64,000 nucleotides of DNA. Origin: Nymphaea colorata (taxonomy: Eukaryota > Streptophyta > Magnoliopsida > Nymphaeales > Nymphaeaceae). Position numbers and translations under genes: made by a program. This document shows positions 33,401 to 44,298 of this stretch, piece after piece. The stretch covers positions 18,717,149 through 18,781,148 of the forward strand of contig NC_045146.1 in the NCBI RefSeq assembly GCF_008831285.2, written 5' to 3'. The notes under the pieces were generated by a model that was not told where the DNA came from, searched no databases, and worked only from the letters and a program-made list of their open reading frames with translations. The stretch's first letter is position 1, and each line of letters begins with the position of its first letter.

Positions 33401-33720
33401 TCTTACACTCTATGAATCCCAGTAAGTATTGTTGTTCAAGTAAGGTACTGTTGTTGGTGTGGTCGGTTCTTTCTCTTTTATTTCTTTAAAGGAGGTTTGC
33501 GCTCTAAGCATTTCTGTTCTTTTTTTCCTTTTTTAAACAAAGTTACAAAGCTTGGCTAAACCCAGGCGTTTAGCTCTTAGCTCGAGCTAATTAGCTGAAA
33601 TGAGCTTGAGCTCTCTTAGATTGACTTAGATTAGTTCGCCTCTGGGTGAGTCATTCCAGACTTAAGTTCGAGCAGGCCCAGCTAGGTCCAAAATTGGTTT
33701 GTGAATATAGGACCCTGCAA

Positions 33721-34164
33721 ATAAGGATGTGAATGGACTGGATTTGAATCCGACATTTGATTGAACTGCTTCGAAAAAGTGAGATGTGGGAAAAATATTA
33801 ATATCCAATGGATCTATTAAAAAAAGACATTTGATTGGATTCAGATTCAATAATTATAAATAAATATCTGATCGAATAATAGACATGAAGTCAACCAATT
33901 AAATTTTCTTATATCAGATACCTTTGCATTTTTGAAGTCTGTTCATAACATATTATTATACCATTCAAATTCAGTTGTGAATTTAAAAGTTGAATGTAGA
34001 TTTCAGTTATGAATTTGAAAGTTGGATTCAGATATATATGACAAACTTTTTTTTATCTGCCATTCGAATCTAGATTCGAACCCAAATATTTGAATATCCA
34101 ATTACATGAATTCAATATGATAAAAAGGAATATCCAATCTGAATCCAATTCATTGCCATCCTAA
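33721..34164. mobile_element. degenerate hAT-like MITE
   Basis: The 444-bp element has imperfect inverted ends ATAAGGATGTGAATGGACTG and TTCATTGCCATCCTAA, with TTGAATCCGA/TCCAATCTGAATCC subterminal repeats. It is flanked by 8-bp CCCTGCAA (33713-33720) and CCCCGCAA (34165-34172), one mismatch apart. It is an older relative of the elements at 10387 and 19236, present in both tandem units but not beside copy A. The rest of 33650-34530 is also absent beside copy A and shows no gene. Confidence 0.7.
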
Positions 34165-35661
34165 CCCCGCAATCAATACCATACATTCTCTCCAAAATCT
34201 ATATTATTGCTCTATGGGCGTGTTGATGCTGTGTAAGCACTGAGGCCCGACTCTACCTCGGCAAATACCTTCTGGCAGCAGTTCGTTCCTATACTTTATT
34301 AGTTTGCCTTTATATTCAACATTTCGTTTCTTTTTTTTTCCCATTTCCCATTCAAACAAAATAAGAGATTGATTCGAGCAAATTAGTAAATGACGCTGTC
34401 ATTATTAGCTGAGCATTTTTTAGACAATCAATTTTAAGACCATATAAAATTTGATTTTATATACGAAAACAAGTTTCTAGGCTGTCTTACGTTTCCCAAA
34501 AGAAGATCAGATACATGATGAATAGTTATCCAGCAAAAGCAAGAACCTTTTTTATTTACTCTTATGCACCAAAGTAGTTCCATTACACGAAACATTCTGC
34601 ATCATATACACTACGACCGAACTAAGGACGAACAAAACGGTAGATGGGACTCTTAGGAGGCCGCAGCAGAGCAACTTCTGCTAACGGTTTCATTTCAGCT
34701 CGTTCTTGGAGGTGCTGATGTCGCCGGCAGACCGATTTTCCACTATGTCGATGACCTTAGGCTGTCTACCCTTCCCTTCCGCCAGGTTGGGGATGGTTAC
34801 CTTCAAACACCATTATCCAGGTGCACCTTGACGGCATCCAAGTTCTTATTGTAGGGCAGCCCGAACTGCCGCCAGAACTTGCAGATGGGCCTCTCCCCCC
34901 AGTGCCACTTGTCGCCTTCTGCCTCCTTCTCCTCCTCCCCTTTCCTCTCCCCGCTGATCCTCAGTACCCTTCCCTCCTCTACCTCGATCTTTATGTCCTC
35001 CTTCTTCACCCCTTCCATTCCATTCCCGAACATATCTCTCCTTTAGCACTACTATTGGAGAAATCATTCTTGCCAATTCAAAAAACCAAGAGAACGAGAG
35101 AGATAGAGCTGATGAGAAGTCCACGTTTCAACAACTCGAATCCACGTTTCAGCATCACGGAAACAAATTTGTCAATAATTTCTTACCTTGTTAGTATTTG
35201 CTTTTGTTGCTATATTTTTGTCTCCTAGCCGTTGAGGGGAAACACCTTCCTTCTTGGTCTTCCTCCAGCGCTACATATACTCAATGTAATCTGTAAAGAA
35301 AAATGATGAGAAAATAGAGCAAGGTTGCGTGATGCTCTTATCATTGATGTAGGATTGAGAAATCTAAACCACGTAAATATGTGTTCATTGTCTTCTTTCT
35401 AATCTCTGTAAAGTTATCATGGTATCATAGCAATGATCTCGGGAGACCCCGGCGTGATAAGGTGCCGAGGGAGGAGCCGACATTTTACAAGTACCGCAGT
35501 TGCTGTCGTAGAAGATAAACCTGCGGAAGGATCGCTAGACAAGGCATTCTAGGCGTGACTTTCTCTGGGTCACGTTTTTTACTGGAAGCGTTTTTTAGAT
35601 TTTTTGGACAATCCTGTGAAGAGATACAAAATTTAGAAGTGCCGCAAGTTTCTGAAGTTCA

Positions 35662-36201
35662 ATGAACGCCAACGAAAGAACAAGTGATTCTCAAAGACTG
35701 AACTCTACTAGTGGATCTGCAACACAACAACATATTGTCGTGGAGACAGGTACCACCATTCTCAAAATTACAAATATTTCATTGAATGGCTTAAATTATA
35801 TGTCATGGTCCAAAGCTGCTACTTTGTTCTTAAGAGGGAAATGTAAACTTGGGTTTGTTAATGGAACAAAATCTAAACCTACCATTGACGACCCGAACTA
35901 TGATGAGTGGGAGTTCGGTAATCATATAGACATGTCTTGGTTATTGAATTCTATGGATGCTAAAATTGCTGAGAGTTTTTATTATTTCAAAACTGCCGAA
36001 GCAATATGGAATGCTGCCAAAGAGTTATATAGTGAAAAATATAGTACGGCGCACATGTATCAACTCTCCCATGAGATTTATGAGTTGAAGAAAGGTCATA
36101 TGACCTTGGGCGACCATATTGCTACGTTTAAAGGGAAGTGGAATGAGATGGACACTCATTGCCCGCTTTCAACTGACCTTGCTCGCAATAAGAGGCAGTG
36201 A
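35662..36201 (+). CDS. copia-2a gag fragment
   Basis: 179 codons: TTILKITNISLNGLNYMSWS, GDPNYDEWE-like and SFYYFKTAEAIWNAAKELYS segments typical of copia gag (DUF4219/UBN2 type). A stop (TGA) at 36199-36201 ends it well before any zinc knuckle; the continuation is broken by further stops. Nearly identical to the gag of copia-2b. Confidence 0.82.
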   Translation: MNANERTSDSQRLNSTSGSATQQHIVVETGTTILKITNISLNGLNYMSWSKAATLFLRGKCKLGFVNGTKSKPTIDDPNYDEWEFGNHIDMSWLLNSMDAKIAESFYYFKTAEAIWNAAKELYSEKYSTAHMYQLSHEIYELKKGHMTLGDHIATFKGKWNEMDTHCPLSTDLARNKRQ

Positions 36202-36659
36202 GGTCAAGAAAGAACCTTCAAACTATTGGCTGGTTTAGGTGAAGATTAAGATCAAGCAAGAAGCCAAATATTAATGACATATAATCTGTTGTCTTTGGAT
36301 ATGGTGTGTAACACCCTCTTACGAGAAGCAAAAAGAAGGAAGATTATGAACACTAGTGACACTATTAATACTAAAACTAGTAGTGATAACATTGAAAAAG
36401 TTGCATTCAATGCCTCGGTCAGCAAAAAACCTGAAGAAAAAATGGAGGTTCAGCCGTCGTTCAGAAATAGAGGCAAACGATTGGTTTAATCCGACGAAGG
36501 TGATGTTACTCTTTCTACTATTGCAAAGATTATTAAAAATTTGAATGGCCAAAAAGACACCAACACGGCAACTGCTGAAGTCACCGAGCCTAGAAGATCA
36601 CAAGGAACCATTCAACCTCCAAGGCACTTGAAAGATATGTGACATATAAGACAATTATG

Positions 36660-37790
36660 CATTCTATCGAAAAATCAATGTGATGTTTAAATTTTTTTCC
36701 GAAAAACACTACGCCTTTTTGGCTACCATAAAAAGAGAATTAGAACAAAGATCTTATGAGGAGGCCAAAGATAATCCTCTTTGGATCAAAGCTATGCATG
36801 AAGAGCTTGATGCCTTAAACAAAAATCAAACATGGGAGATTACTCAATTGCCTGAAGGAAAACATGCAGTTCTCTGCAGATGAGTTTTTAAAATCAAATA
36901 CAACAGTGATAGAACAGTGAAAAGATACAAGGCCAGGCTGGTCGCAAAAGGGTATACTCAAACACAAAGATTGGATTATGAGGAAACATTTGGCCCGGTA
37001 GCCAAGATGAATACAGTTTGAATATTTCTCTCGATTGCTTGCAATTATGATTGGTCACTATTTCAATTAGATGTAAAAAATGTCTTTCTACAGGGAGACT
37101 TACAAGAATAAGTATATATGAAACTACATATTGGATGGACTCAAGAAAAGTCTACATCAGTCTGCAGGCTGCGAAAACGATATATGGACTTAAACAATCT
37201 CCTCGAGCACAACACTTTAAACTGAGCATAGCTCTTGAACAGTATGGATTCTATAGGAGTAAAGTTGAACGGATTCTCAAATATTTGAAATAGTCTCCTG
37301 GTCAAGGATTGTTATATAAACGAAATGGCCATGTGAACATTAGAGCATATTCTGATGCAGATTGGGGAGGAAGCATGGATCAAAAATCCACTACTGGTTA
37401 TTGTATTTATGTAGGCGATAACCTAGTATCTTGGCAAAGTATGAAACAATGAGCCACTTCTAGGTCCAGTGCAGAAGCAGAATACAGGGCGATTGCCACC
37501 ACAACTAGTGAAATTACTTGGATTCATACTCAATGGGCTTAGAATTGAGTTCTCCAACACCAATGCATTGTGACAATCTAGCTGCTATTCATATTGCAGC
37601 AAATGCCATGTTCCATGAAAGGACAAAACATATAGAAATTGACTGTCACTTCATACAAGAAAAAGTTCAGAACGGCGAAATCAATACTCCCTTCACATCA
37701 AGTTGAAAACAACTTGCAGATGGATTAACCAAAGCAATATCAAGAAAAGAGTTGAATGAAGCCATTAACAAGTGGGGCTGCCATGACTTG
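36660..37790 (+). pseudogene. copia-2a reverse transcriptase and RNase H remnants
   Basis: Fragments: [54 protein letters not shown] (RT fingers and palm), GLKQSPRAQHFKLS, then DADWGGSMDQKSTTGYCIYV and [20 protein letters not shown] (RNase H), [14 protein letters not shown] and [18 protein letters not shown]. The Tyr-Val-Asp-Asp block is missing by deletion between 37270 and 37285. Several stops are one transition away from the expected Trp or Arg codon (for example TGA at 36881). Confidence 0.85.
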
Positions 37791-38529
37791 TACGCCCCAC
37801 TTGAGGGGGTGATGAGAAGTCGACGTTTCAGCATCACACATACAAATTTGTCAATAATTTCTTATCTTTTTAGTATTTGCTTTTGTTGCTATATTTTTCT
37901 CTTATAGCCATTTGTATAGCCATCGAGGCGGAAACACCTTCCTTCTTGGCCTTCCTCCAAAGTCTTCCTCCAGCGCTATGTATACTCAATGTAATCTCTA
38001 AAGAAAAATGATGAGAAAATAGAGCAAGGCTGCGTGATGCTCATATCGTGGATGTAGGATTGACAAATCTGAACCACGTAAATCTATGTTCATTGTCTTC
38101 TTTCTATTTTCTCAAAAGTTATCAAGAGCACCAATCTCCTACTCTTCCATTTTTTGGAGTTCAAATGAGGGACACCAATTGCAAAACAACAAAAGAACAA
38201 GGACCAACGAAAAAATAAATGGTGAAAAGAAGAAGAAGAAGATATGTACCAAGGACATCGAGGGTGATGAGATGGGCATGAGAGGTCTCCTTCCAATCGG
38301 TGCTGGCAAGGGTCAAGGTCGTATCCAGAGACTTGGGAATTGCAATAGGGGAATGCTCGAGGATCTTGAAGGGATCCACGGCTTCTTGAGGAATCATCAT
38401 GTCCCACAGCCTACTGTAGGGAAGCAGGGTGCTCGCCGTCTGCGGCAGGAATGCCACCCCCACCACCAATGACGCGATTAACAACACCAAGAAAGATGCC
38501 CTCTTCATCTGCCCTTAACGAGACCTTAG

Positions 38530-41500
38530 AAATCAGAAGCACTTAAGAGACATAGCAAAAACGAGACCTCATAGTTTAACTTGTCCAATACGCGCCGAAA
38601 CACGAAACTGATGCTTCCCCGGAAGCTCGGTCGAGGTATTTATTGGGGGAGATGGAAATGGTGGGGGTTCATCTGTCTAGACCAGTCCAGGAGAATCCCT
38701 GATTCCGTTGGTCTCTCTAATGGCGACCAACAGAAACCAGAAACCAGTCAGGAAGAATGTGGAAGGAAGGAGATCGATCTAGAGATTTCCAGTGTCGGTA
38801 CTGGAAAGGACTCTATCCCCATTACGTGCTCTGAGTAACGGCCACACTCTAGAGAGTCCAGATCTGATTCAGAGCAATCTGGAAATCAATTTTTTGGGTA
38901 TTGTTGACAAGGTCATGGCCGTTTAGTCGCATACATTTTCTAAAATTTAGAAAATTATCGAGAAATGAACATCAAATCGTATTGTATTATTTTGGTATGT
39001 CAACAAAACTTGCAAAAGTTCTTCAAAGGATTTATAAAATCAAACAATTTGGCGGTTTAGAATGTCTGGAATTTTATACTATAGAATTTCAATCAGTTGT
39101 ACAATTAAATTAAAGATCCCAATCGCCTCCAGCATATGGCATTGATTTACTGCTCTCTTTTTTAACTTATATGCGATTTGCATATTTGTTTCGTCTCATC
39201 GCCACTAATAAATTCAAACATTTTGCTAGTTTAAAAACCCACTTAATTTCTTTTATTATTGACCAGAAATTCTACAATTCCAGGAGCAGTCGTAGGTGAT
39301 GTTTGGGTAACCAAACGAGTGGTTAAAGAATGTTTTTTTCTTTTGGACATTAGACATGAAATTATAAGACATGTAAAGATTGTCCTATCATTATTATCTG
39401 CCTTTCTATTTTGCCATGAATAATCGATAGACGTCTGCTGAAGCCCAAAATTTGTAAAATATAGGAGAACTTGATGTCACAACGAAAATAAAACAAAAAA
39501 AATATGAAATCCATGTATCATAATAAACATAAAGGGAGAAAATATATTCAGAAAAGATTTTAATATTTTGGCTCATTAGTTTACCTTGTTTTAAAAGAAA
39601 AACCTAAATTATACCGATGAAAAAAGTATTAGAGTTGCGAAACAACTGATTTAATATCAATCATGTTTTAGTTTAAGTTATGATTCTATTATCAAAGAAA
39701 AGTAACTTAATATATGTCTCTCGTCAAATTGCTCTTAAGATCATATCTATAAGTTTAAATTATAAAAAGTTATTTTAATGACTAATTTTATAGCTCTGGT
39801 TTTTGTCTCTTACCCAAGTGGTCTGGTTTGACCAACTTTGATAATGACTAAATAACTTAATGTTCTCCACAAATTCCATTTTTCTCTCTGTCTATGATCT
39901 CCCTCTCTCTCCCTGTTCCTAAGCAAAATTAGTGCTGGGCTTTTTTTCATAAATCCAACCGTATAGATGGAAGCACAAACGTTAGCACTTATATGACTCG
40001 AGAGAGTCATGCAAGTGGGATGCATACACTAAACATTATAATAAAATTTATCTGTCTCAGCCTTTTTGGATCATAAAATCTAATTTTCACTAGAATAAAT
40101 CTTGAAAGATGTTACATCTATTCCTATATTTTCATACATTTTGCATCCATTTGTATGATCGAGTTTACAAGAAAAACAGCTTAAAAGATTTTTGGCATCC
40201 ATGTAAGACATATTAAATATCCTAAAGAGTAATGCTGCCATCCACTTTTAACCACAAAAAAACAAATGCTTTTAACGTGATAATTTGTGAATTGTATGAT
40301 TGATCAAGTTGGCTCACAGTGTTCCTGACAATCTTCATATTTAATTTGTAGGTCCTTGTATAACTGGAGCCCATTATACTGCCTTGTATTTTTTAGAACA
40401 ACAGCATATCTGTCTTTTTATTTATGCGTTTTGTTTTTTTTTGCTATTTTACTCTTATTTTTAAATATGTGTAACTTGTTATGTGTACATGGGCCAAAAA
40501 CCATTGTTACGAATATCGTTCTCAGAAAAATTTCAGCGAGGGTTTTGTCGAGTCTTTTCTAGCAAATGTCAACAACTTTTTAAAAAGTTAAAAATTAAGA
40601 AAAATATGAAAACTAACAAAAAAAATAAAAATTTCTGGGGAAAGTCGCAATAAAATTTCTTATGAGATTTTTGAAATTCTCGTTATATCTGTGACATTAG
40701 TGCTCAAGCTGAACCTTCATGTCGTCATATCTTACCATCATTTTTCAGTTTTACGGGAGAACGCAAAACAAACAAAATTCGCCGGTAAATGGCGTTGTCT
40801 TGATCGGCTTGAGACGGGCACAAGCCAAGTTCAGACAACTCAAAAAAGGTCGATGAACTGGAGTTGGCTCATTTCCCATGCTTAATTGCTGCATCTGGGC
40901 GAGAGTTTGTCTGTTCACATACATCATTAATTCCTTATCACTTTCTCTGTTCCTGATGGCTGGCTGACTCTGACTGAATACTTTTCCAATACTAAGAACA
41001 GACAACAAGTGAACATTGATAATTGAGATGTTGATTGATAGATACAGCAGAAAAGGTACATTAGAAAAGTTTTGAGAATCATGTGGTGCGCCAGAGGAAA
41101 TCTCAATGCTCAAGACAAAAATTTGACACCCGGAAAATTGGAAGCAGGAACAGTTGTGCTATCCCCTAGGAGATAAGTTTTTAAGGACTATCATTTAAGA
41201 ATTGGATGCAGGCACAGTTGTGCATGAGTGCCAAAACTCACACCCAAAAAACTGATGAAAAATGATGGTGAGATAGTTCTCATTTACCACTAAGTTGGTG
41301 ATTGTTTCGAAAATCCGACTTGTGGGCTGCTAAAACTGTAGAACTGAAAATTTTGGGAAGGATCCTCTTTATCTTTAAGTCGCTCCTTAAGTCCGTAGCA
41401 ATCCCAGATTGCATAATAATGTTGTGTTGTGGACCATATATCATTGGATATATTGACGATCATAACCCATTTAGAAAAGACTGCCATTCACATTATTGAA

Positions 41501-43190
41501 GGTTTAATCTTTAAGCATGAGTCCTTATTCATGTAAACATAAATGACAATAAACTATTTCAAGACATGAAAGAACTTTTGTGTTTGAAAATAATAAATAA
41601 ATAAATAAATATACATATATATATGAAAGCGAAATATTTGACTATGTTTTAATTTAGAACATGTGATCATTATGTAGAGTTTGAGTTATTGGGTCCGTGC
41701 AAGGAACATGCATACTCCAAAAGAAAAAAAAAGATATTTCAGAAATTCTAGAAAAAAAAAAGTCCTTTTGAGTCTTTTCACTTTTGCCGATTTCTTTTTT
41801 CTTTTTTTTTGCCCATACAAAAGAATTTTTTGCTATTCAAGCTAGAATGAACTACGACCAGTTTTGCATTCTTTTCATGCACTATGACCAGTATTGCATT
41901 ATTTTGAAGCTGCTGAGCTAAGAATGGCTGAGCGTCCAAAGTAAAAGCAGTAATGTTATGGAGAACTTGTATGGACCCCAAATCCCTCTTCCCATAAGTT
42001 TCATTATCAATACATCTCATTATCTTATTGTTTGCCAAAACTGGTGGCAGGACCATAAATTTTTAGTAGAAGAACATTAACTCATGATACGCTTAACCCA
42101 GCACATGTTTGCAAACAACCAATTTATATAAATAAATAGTTTTCGTGAAAATATGTGGGCAACTTCACCCAGAAGTCCACATGTGCTTCTATCACTAGTG
42201 AAGTGGAGTACCAAAAAATTAGGCAACGACAAAAGAAAAAAGGTTGAAAAAGAAAAACATGAAAAAGGTGTATCAATTCTAGGAAAGTCTCTGATTTTAG
42301 TTTCTCACTAAGCGTTGATTGTGGGCAGAGTTGGGTGACTCATGATATTAGCAACATAGCTTGGAACTTCGTCCCCAACTTCATTCGTGACTGTAAATTT
42401 ATCATGATTTTAAACCAAATATAAAACTACTTTTTCTGTAAATTTTCACACTCAGTTTCTTTTAATTCAATTGGTCCTTATCCTTGGAGATGAATTTGTG
42501 CTGGTCAACAAAACTATTGGTTCAACACATAGATTTATAAAACTTGGCAAGGATAGACGAAAGTTAAACGTCCACTATGGAAACCATGACGAAGTGTCGA
42601 TTGAATCAGCAGCAGCATGATTCAAATTTTGTAGTATTACTTTTTTGATTTTACTGAAACCAAAAGTAAAATTGATGTGCTGACATAATTTTCAGTAGTT
42701 GTATTTTGCAGTAGATCTGTTGCTGGCAAGGTAAACTCCTTAAATTAGAGAACCAAGAACACCAAACCGAAAAAAATGCATAACAGTACAATGGTGCAGT
42801 CCAAATTAATGAATTGGTAGGAAGAATCGTGCATTAAATTAACTTTATCAAAAGACTCTGGAAGCAAAAAACGGATACCCAGTAGCACCTGTCCACATGA
42901 AACTGCTAGAATCACAATGGTAGCCTATCGTCGACAAAATTAGATAAAATGTTCACTAATAATTTCAGGAAAAAAGAAGTTATAGGCAACCAATGTGCTA
43001 AAGCTTCACACTAATTTCAGTAGTTGTGCTTTGCAGTAGATCTGTTGATGGCAAGGTAAACTCCTCAAATTAGTGAACCAAGAACACCAAACCGAAGAAA
43101 ATTCATAACAGTGCAGTCCAAATTAATGAATTGGTAGGAAGAATCATGCATTAAATTAACTTCATCAAATGACTCTGGAAGCAAAAAAAG
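38530..43190. other. unit spacer upstream of sHSP C; two unidentified open frames
   Basis: 38530-38900 is the sHSP C promoter region. 38900-43190 is non-coding and inversely colinear with 8220-12900. Two minus-strand frames recur in every copy: 41113-40751 (120 codons, ends FTGEFCLFCVLP) and 42056-41778 (92 codons, contains RDLGSIQVLHNITAFTLDAQ). I do not recognise either. The second reads like a real exon but is broken in the 8987-9140 copy. A TAAA tetranucleotide run and ATATAT lie near 41590-41630. Confidence 0.5.
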
Positions 43191-43193
43191 GAT

Positions 43194-43287
43194 ACCCAGT
43201 AGCACCTGTCCACATGCAACTGCAAGAATCACAATGGCAGTTGGGGACCCAGTATTTGCAGTTGCATGTGGACAGGTGCTACTGGGT
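43194..43287. repeat. perfect 32-bp inverted repeat (hairpin), unit 1
   Basis: Arms 43194-43225 (ACCCAGTAGCACCTGTCC...) and 43256-43287 are exact reverse complements separated by 30 bp. A third, imperfect copy of the arm is at 42880-42912. The arm's end is also related to CCCAGTAGCACCTGACC at the centre of the neighbouring palindrome (43990). The second copy is at 61019-61112. Confidence 0.92.
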
Positions 43288-43584
43288 TAGCTTGGGAGAT
43301 ATGTGACAAAATAACTCCCTCTCCTTCTTAAGCGAATGCAACATTCATGTATTTCCTTCTTCGTGGGCGGGACAGCATTGTGACTTGTCATCCCAACTTT
43401 GGCAAAAGTGCATGCAAAGCCTGAAACATGATGGAGTGGTAAAGAGCTGGCTGTAGCAGAAGTTCTTCGGAAATCTTCCTATGGCCCTGTGCTTGCTATG
43501 AAAAGCACTCGTAGAAGTACCCAAAAAATCGGGAGGACTTCTCTGGCTTCATCACAATAATGTCATTCTCTTGTAATTTATCCA

Positions 43585-43875
43585 TCAAGTGGCGTGTACC
43601 GGCGGAATCAGTTGCCACATAACTGCTCCCTCCAAGTACAATGGTGGGTGGCCGCTGGTCTCCAAAACTATAGCAAAACTATATACGTCAACCTTGTTAT
43701 TATAGTGCTTCTTATCCCCAAGACGAAGTGTGACAGCGCTATAAAGCTGCGAAGGGGAAGCCAGAGAAAATAACCGAACCCATGGTGCACAATGAAAGAG
43801 AGTAAAAAACCTTAAGAAGACCAATGGTACTTCCGGAGCCATCCATCGATATGTGCCAGTTTCTGCAGTCGTCAT
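43585..43875 (-). pseudogene. Raf-like protein kinase fragment, left arm of palindrome
   Basis: TAETGTYRWMAPE, then an intron-like stretch (GAG|GTACC...TTCGCAG), then LYSAVTLRLGDKKHYNNKVD and VYSFAIVLE. These are kinase subdomains VIII-IX (APE motif and the Asp of the DVYSF helix) of the plant Raf-like/ATN1-type Ser/Thr kinases. The expected continuation (W-E-L-L-T-N) is replaced by ETSGHPPLYLEGAVMWQLIP, so this is a fragment fused to other DNA. No ATP-binding or catalytic-loop exons are present. The intron is kept, which argues against a retrocopy. Confidence 0.85.
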
Positions 43876-44007
43876 TTCGGTCAGGTGCTATTGGGTATCA
43901 CCTGCTCTCCAAAGGAGTGAGTTTCTGCAGTCATCATTTCGGTCAGGTGCTATTGGGTATCACCTGGTCTCCAAAGGAGTAAGGACACCCAGTAGCACCT
44001 GACCGAA

Positions 44008-44298
44008 ATGATGACTGCAGAAACTGGCACATATCGATGGATGGCTCCCGAGGTACCATTGGTCTTGTTAAGGTTTTTTAGTCTCTTTCGTTGTGCACCA
44101 TGGGTTCGCTTAGTTTCTCTAGCTTCCCCTTCGCAGCTTTATAGCACGGACACACTTCGTCGAGGGGATAAGAAGCACTATAATAACAAGGTTGATGTAT
44201 ATGGTTTTGCTATAGTTTTGGAGACCAGCCGCCACCCACCATTGTACTTGGAGGGAGCAGTTATGTGGCAACTGATTCCCTCGGTACACGGCACTTGA
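44008..44298 (+). pseudogene. Raf-like protein kinase fragment, right arm of palindrome
   Basis: The inverse copy of the fragment at 43585-43875, with the same content (TAETGTYRWMAPE, intron, GDKKHYNNKVDVYGFAIVLE) and a few substitutions. The conserved Ser of DVYSF is Gly here. Together with the left arm it could form a long double-stranded RNA. Confidence 0.85.

Larger units (their letters stand above)
35110..38124 (+). mobile_element. copia-2a: Ty1/copia element in the sHSP C intron, internally deleted
   Basis: LTRs are 35110-35419 and 37810-38124 (TGATGAGAAGTC...AAGTTATCA). The target duplicate AGAGC is perfect (35105-35109 and 38125-38129). The primer site TGGTATCATAGC (35420-35431) has one mismatch to the initiator-Met-tRNA site. 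The polypurine tract TTGAGGGGG precedes the right LTR. It is the same insertion as copia-2b in unit 2, but about 1.5 kb, including protease and integrase, is missing at 36571-36576, where CAACTGCTG joins AAGTCACCG. A further 77-bp leader deletion lies near 35595. Confidence 0.95.
34690..38508 (-). pseudogene. sHSP copy C, frameshifted and split by copia-2
   Basis: Exon 1 is 38508-38250 and exon 2 is 35011-34690, minus strand, with the intron at the same place as in A and enlarged by copia-2. The signal peptide ([20 protein letters not shown]) and the first part of the alpha-crystallin domain are open. At 34805-34807 a T run is one base short of copy A, giving a stop right after HLDNGV. Beyond it the frame would continue [20 protein letters not shown] and end STSKNELK. 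The splice acceptor is GAATGGAAG instead of GAATTGCAG. The TATA box is mutated to AATAAATA. The frameshift, acceptor change and insertion argue for a dead gene. Confidence 0.88.
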
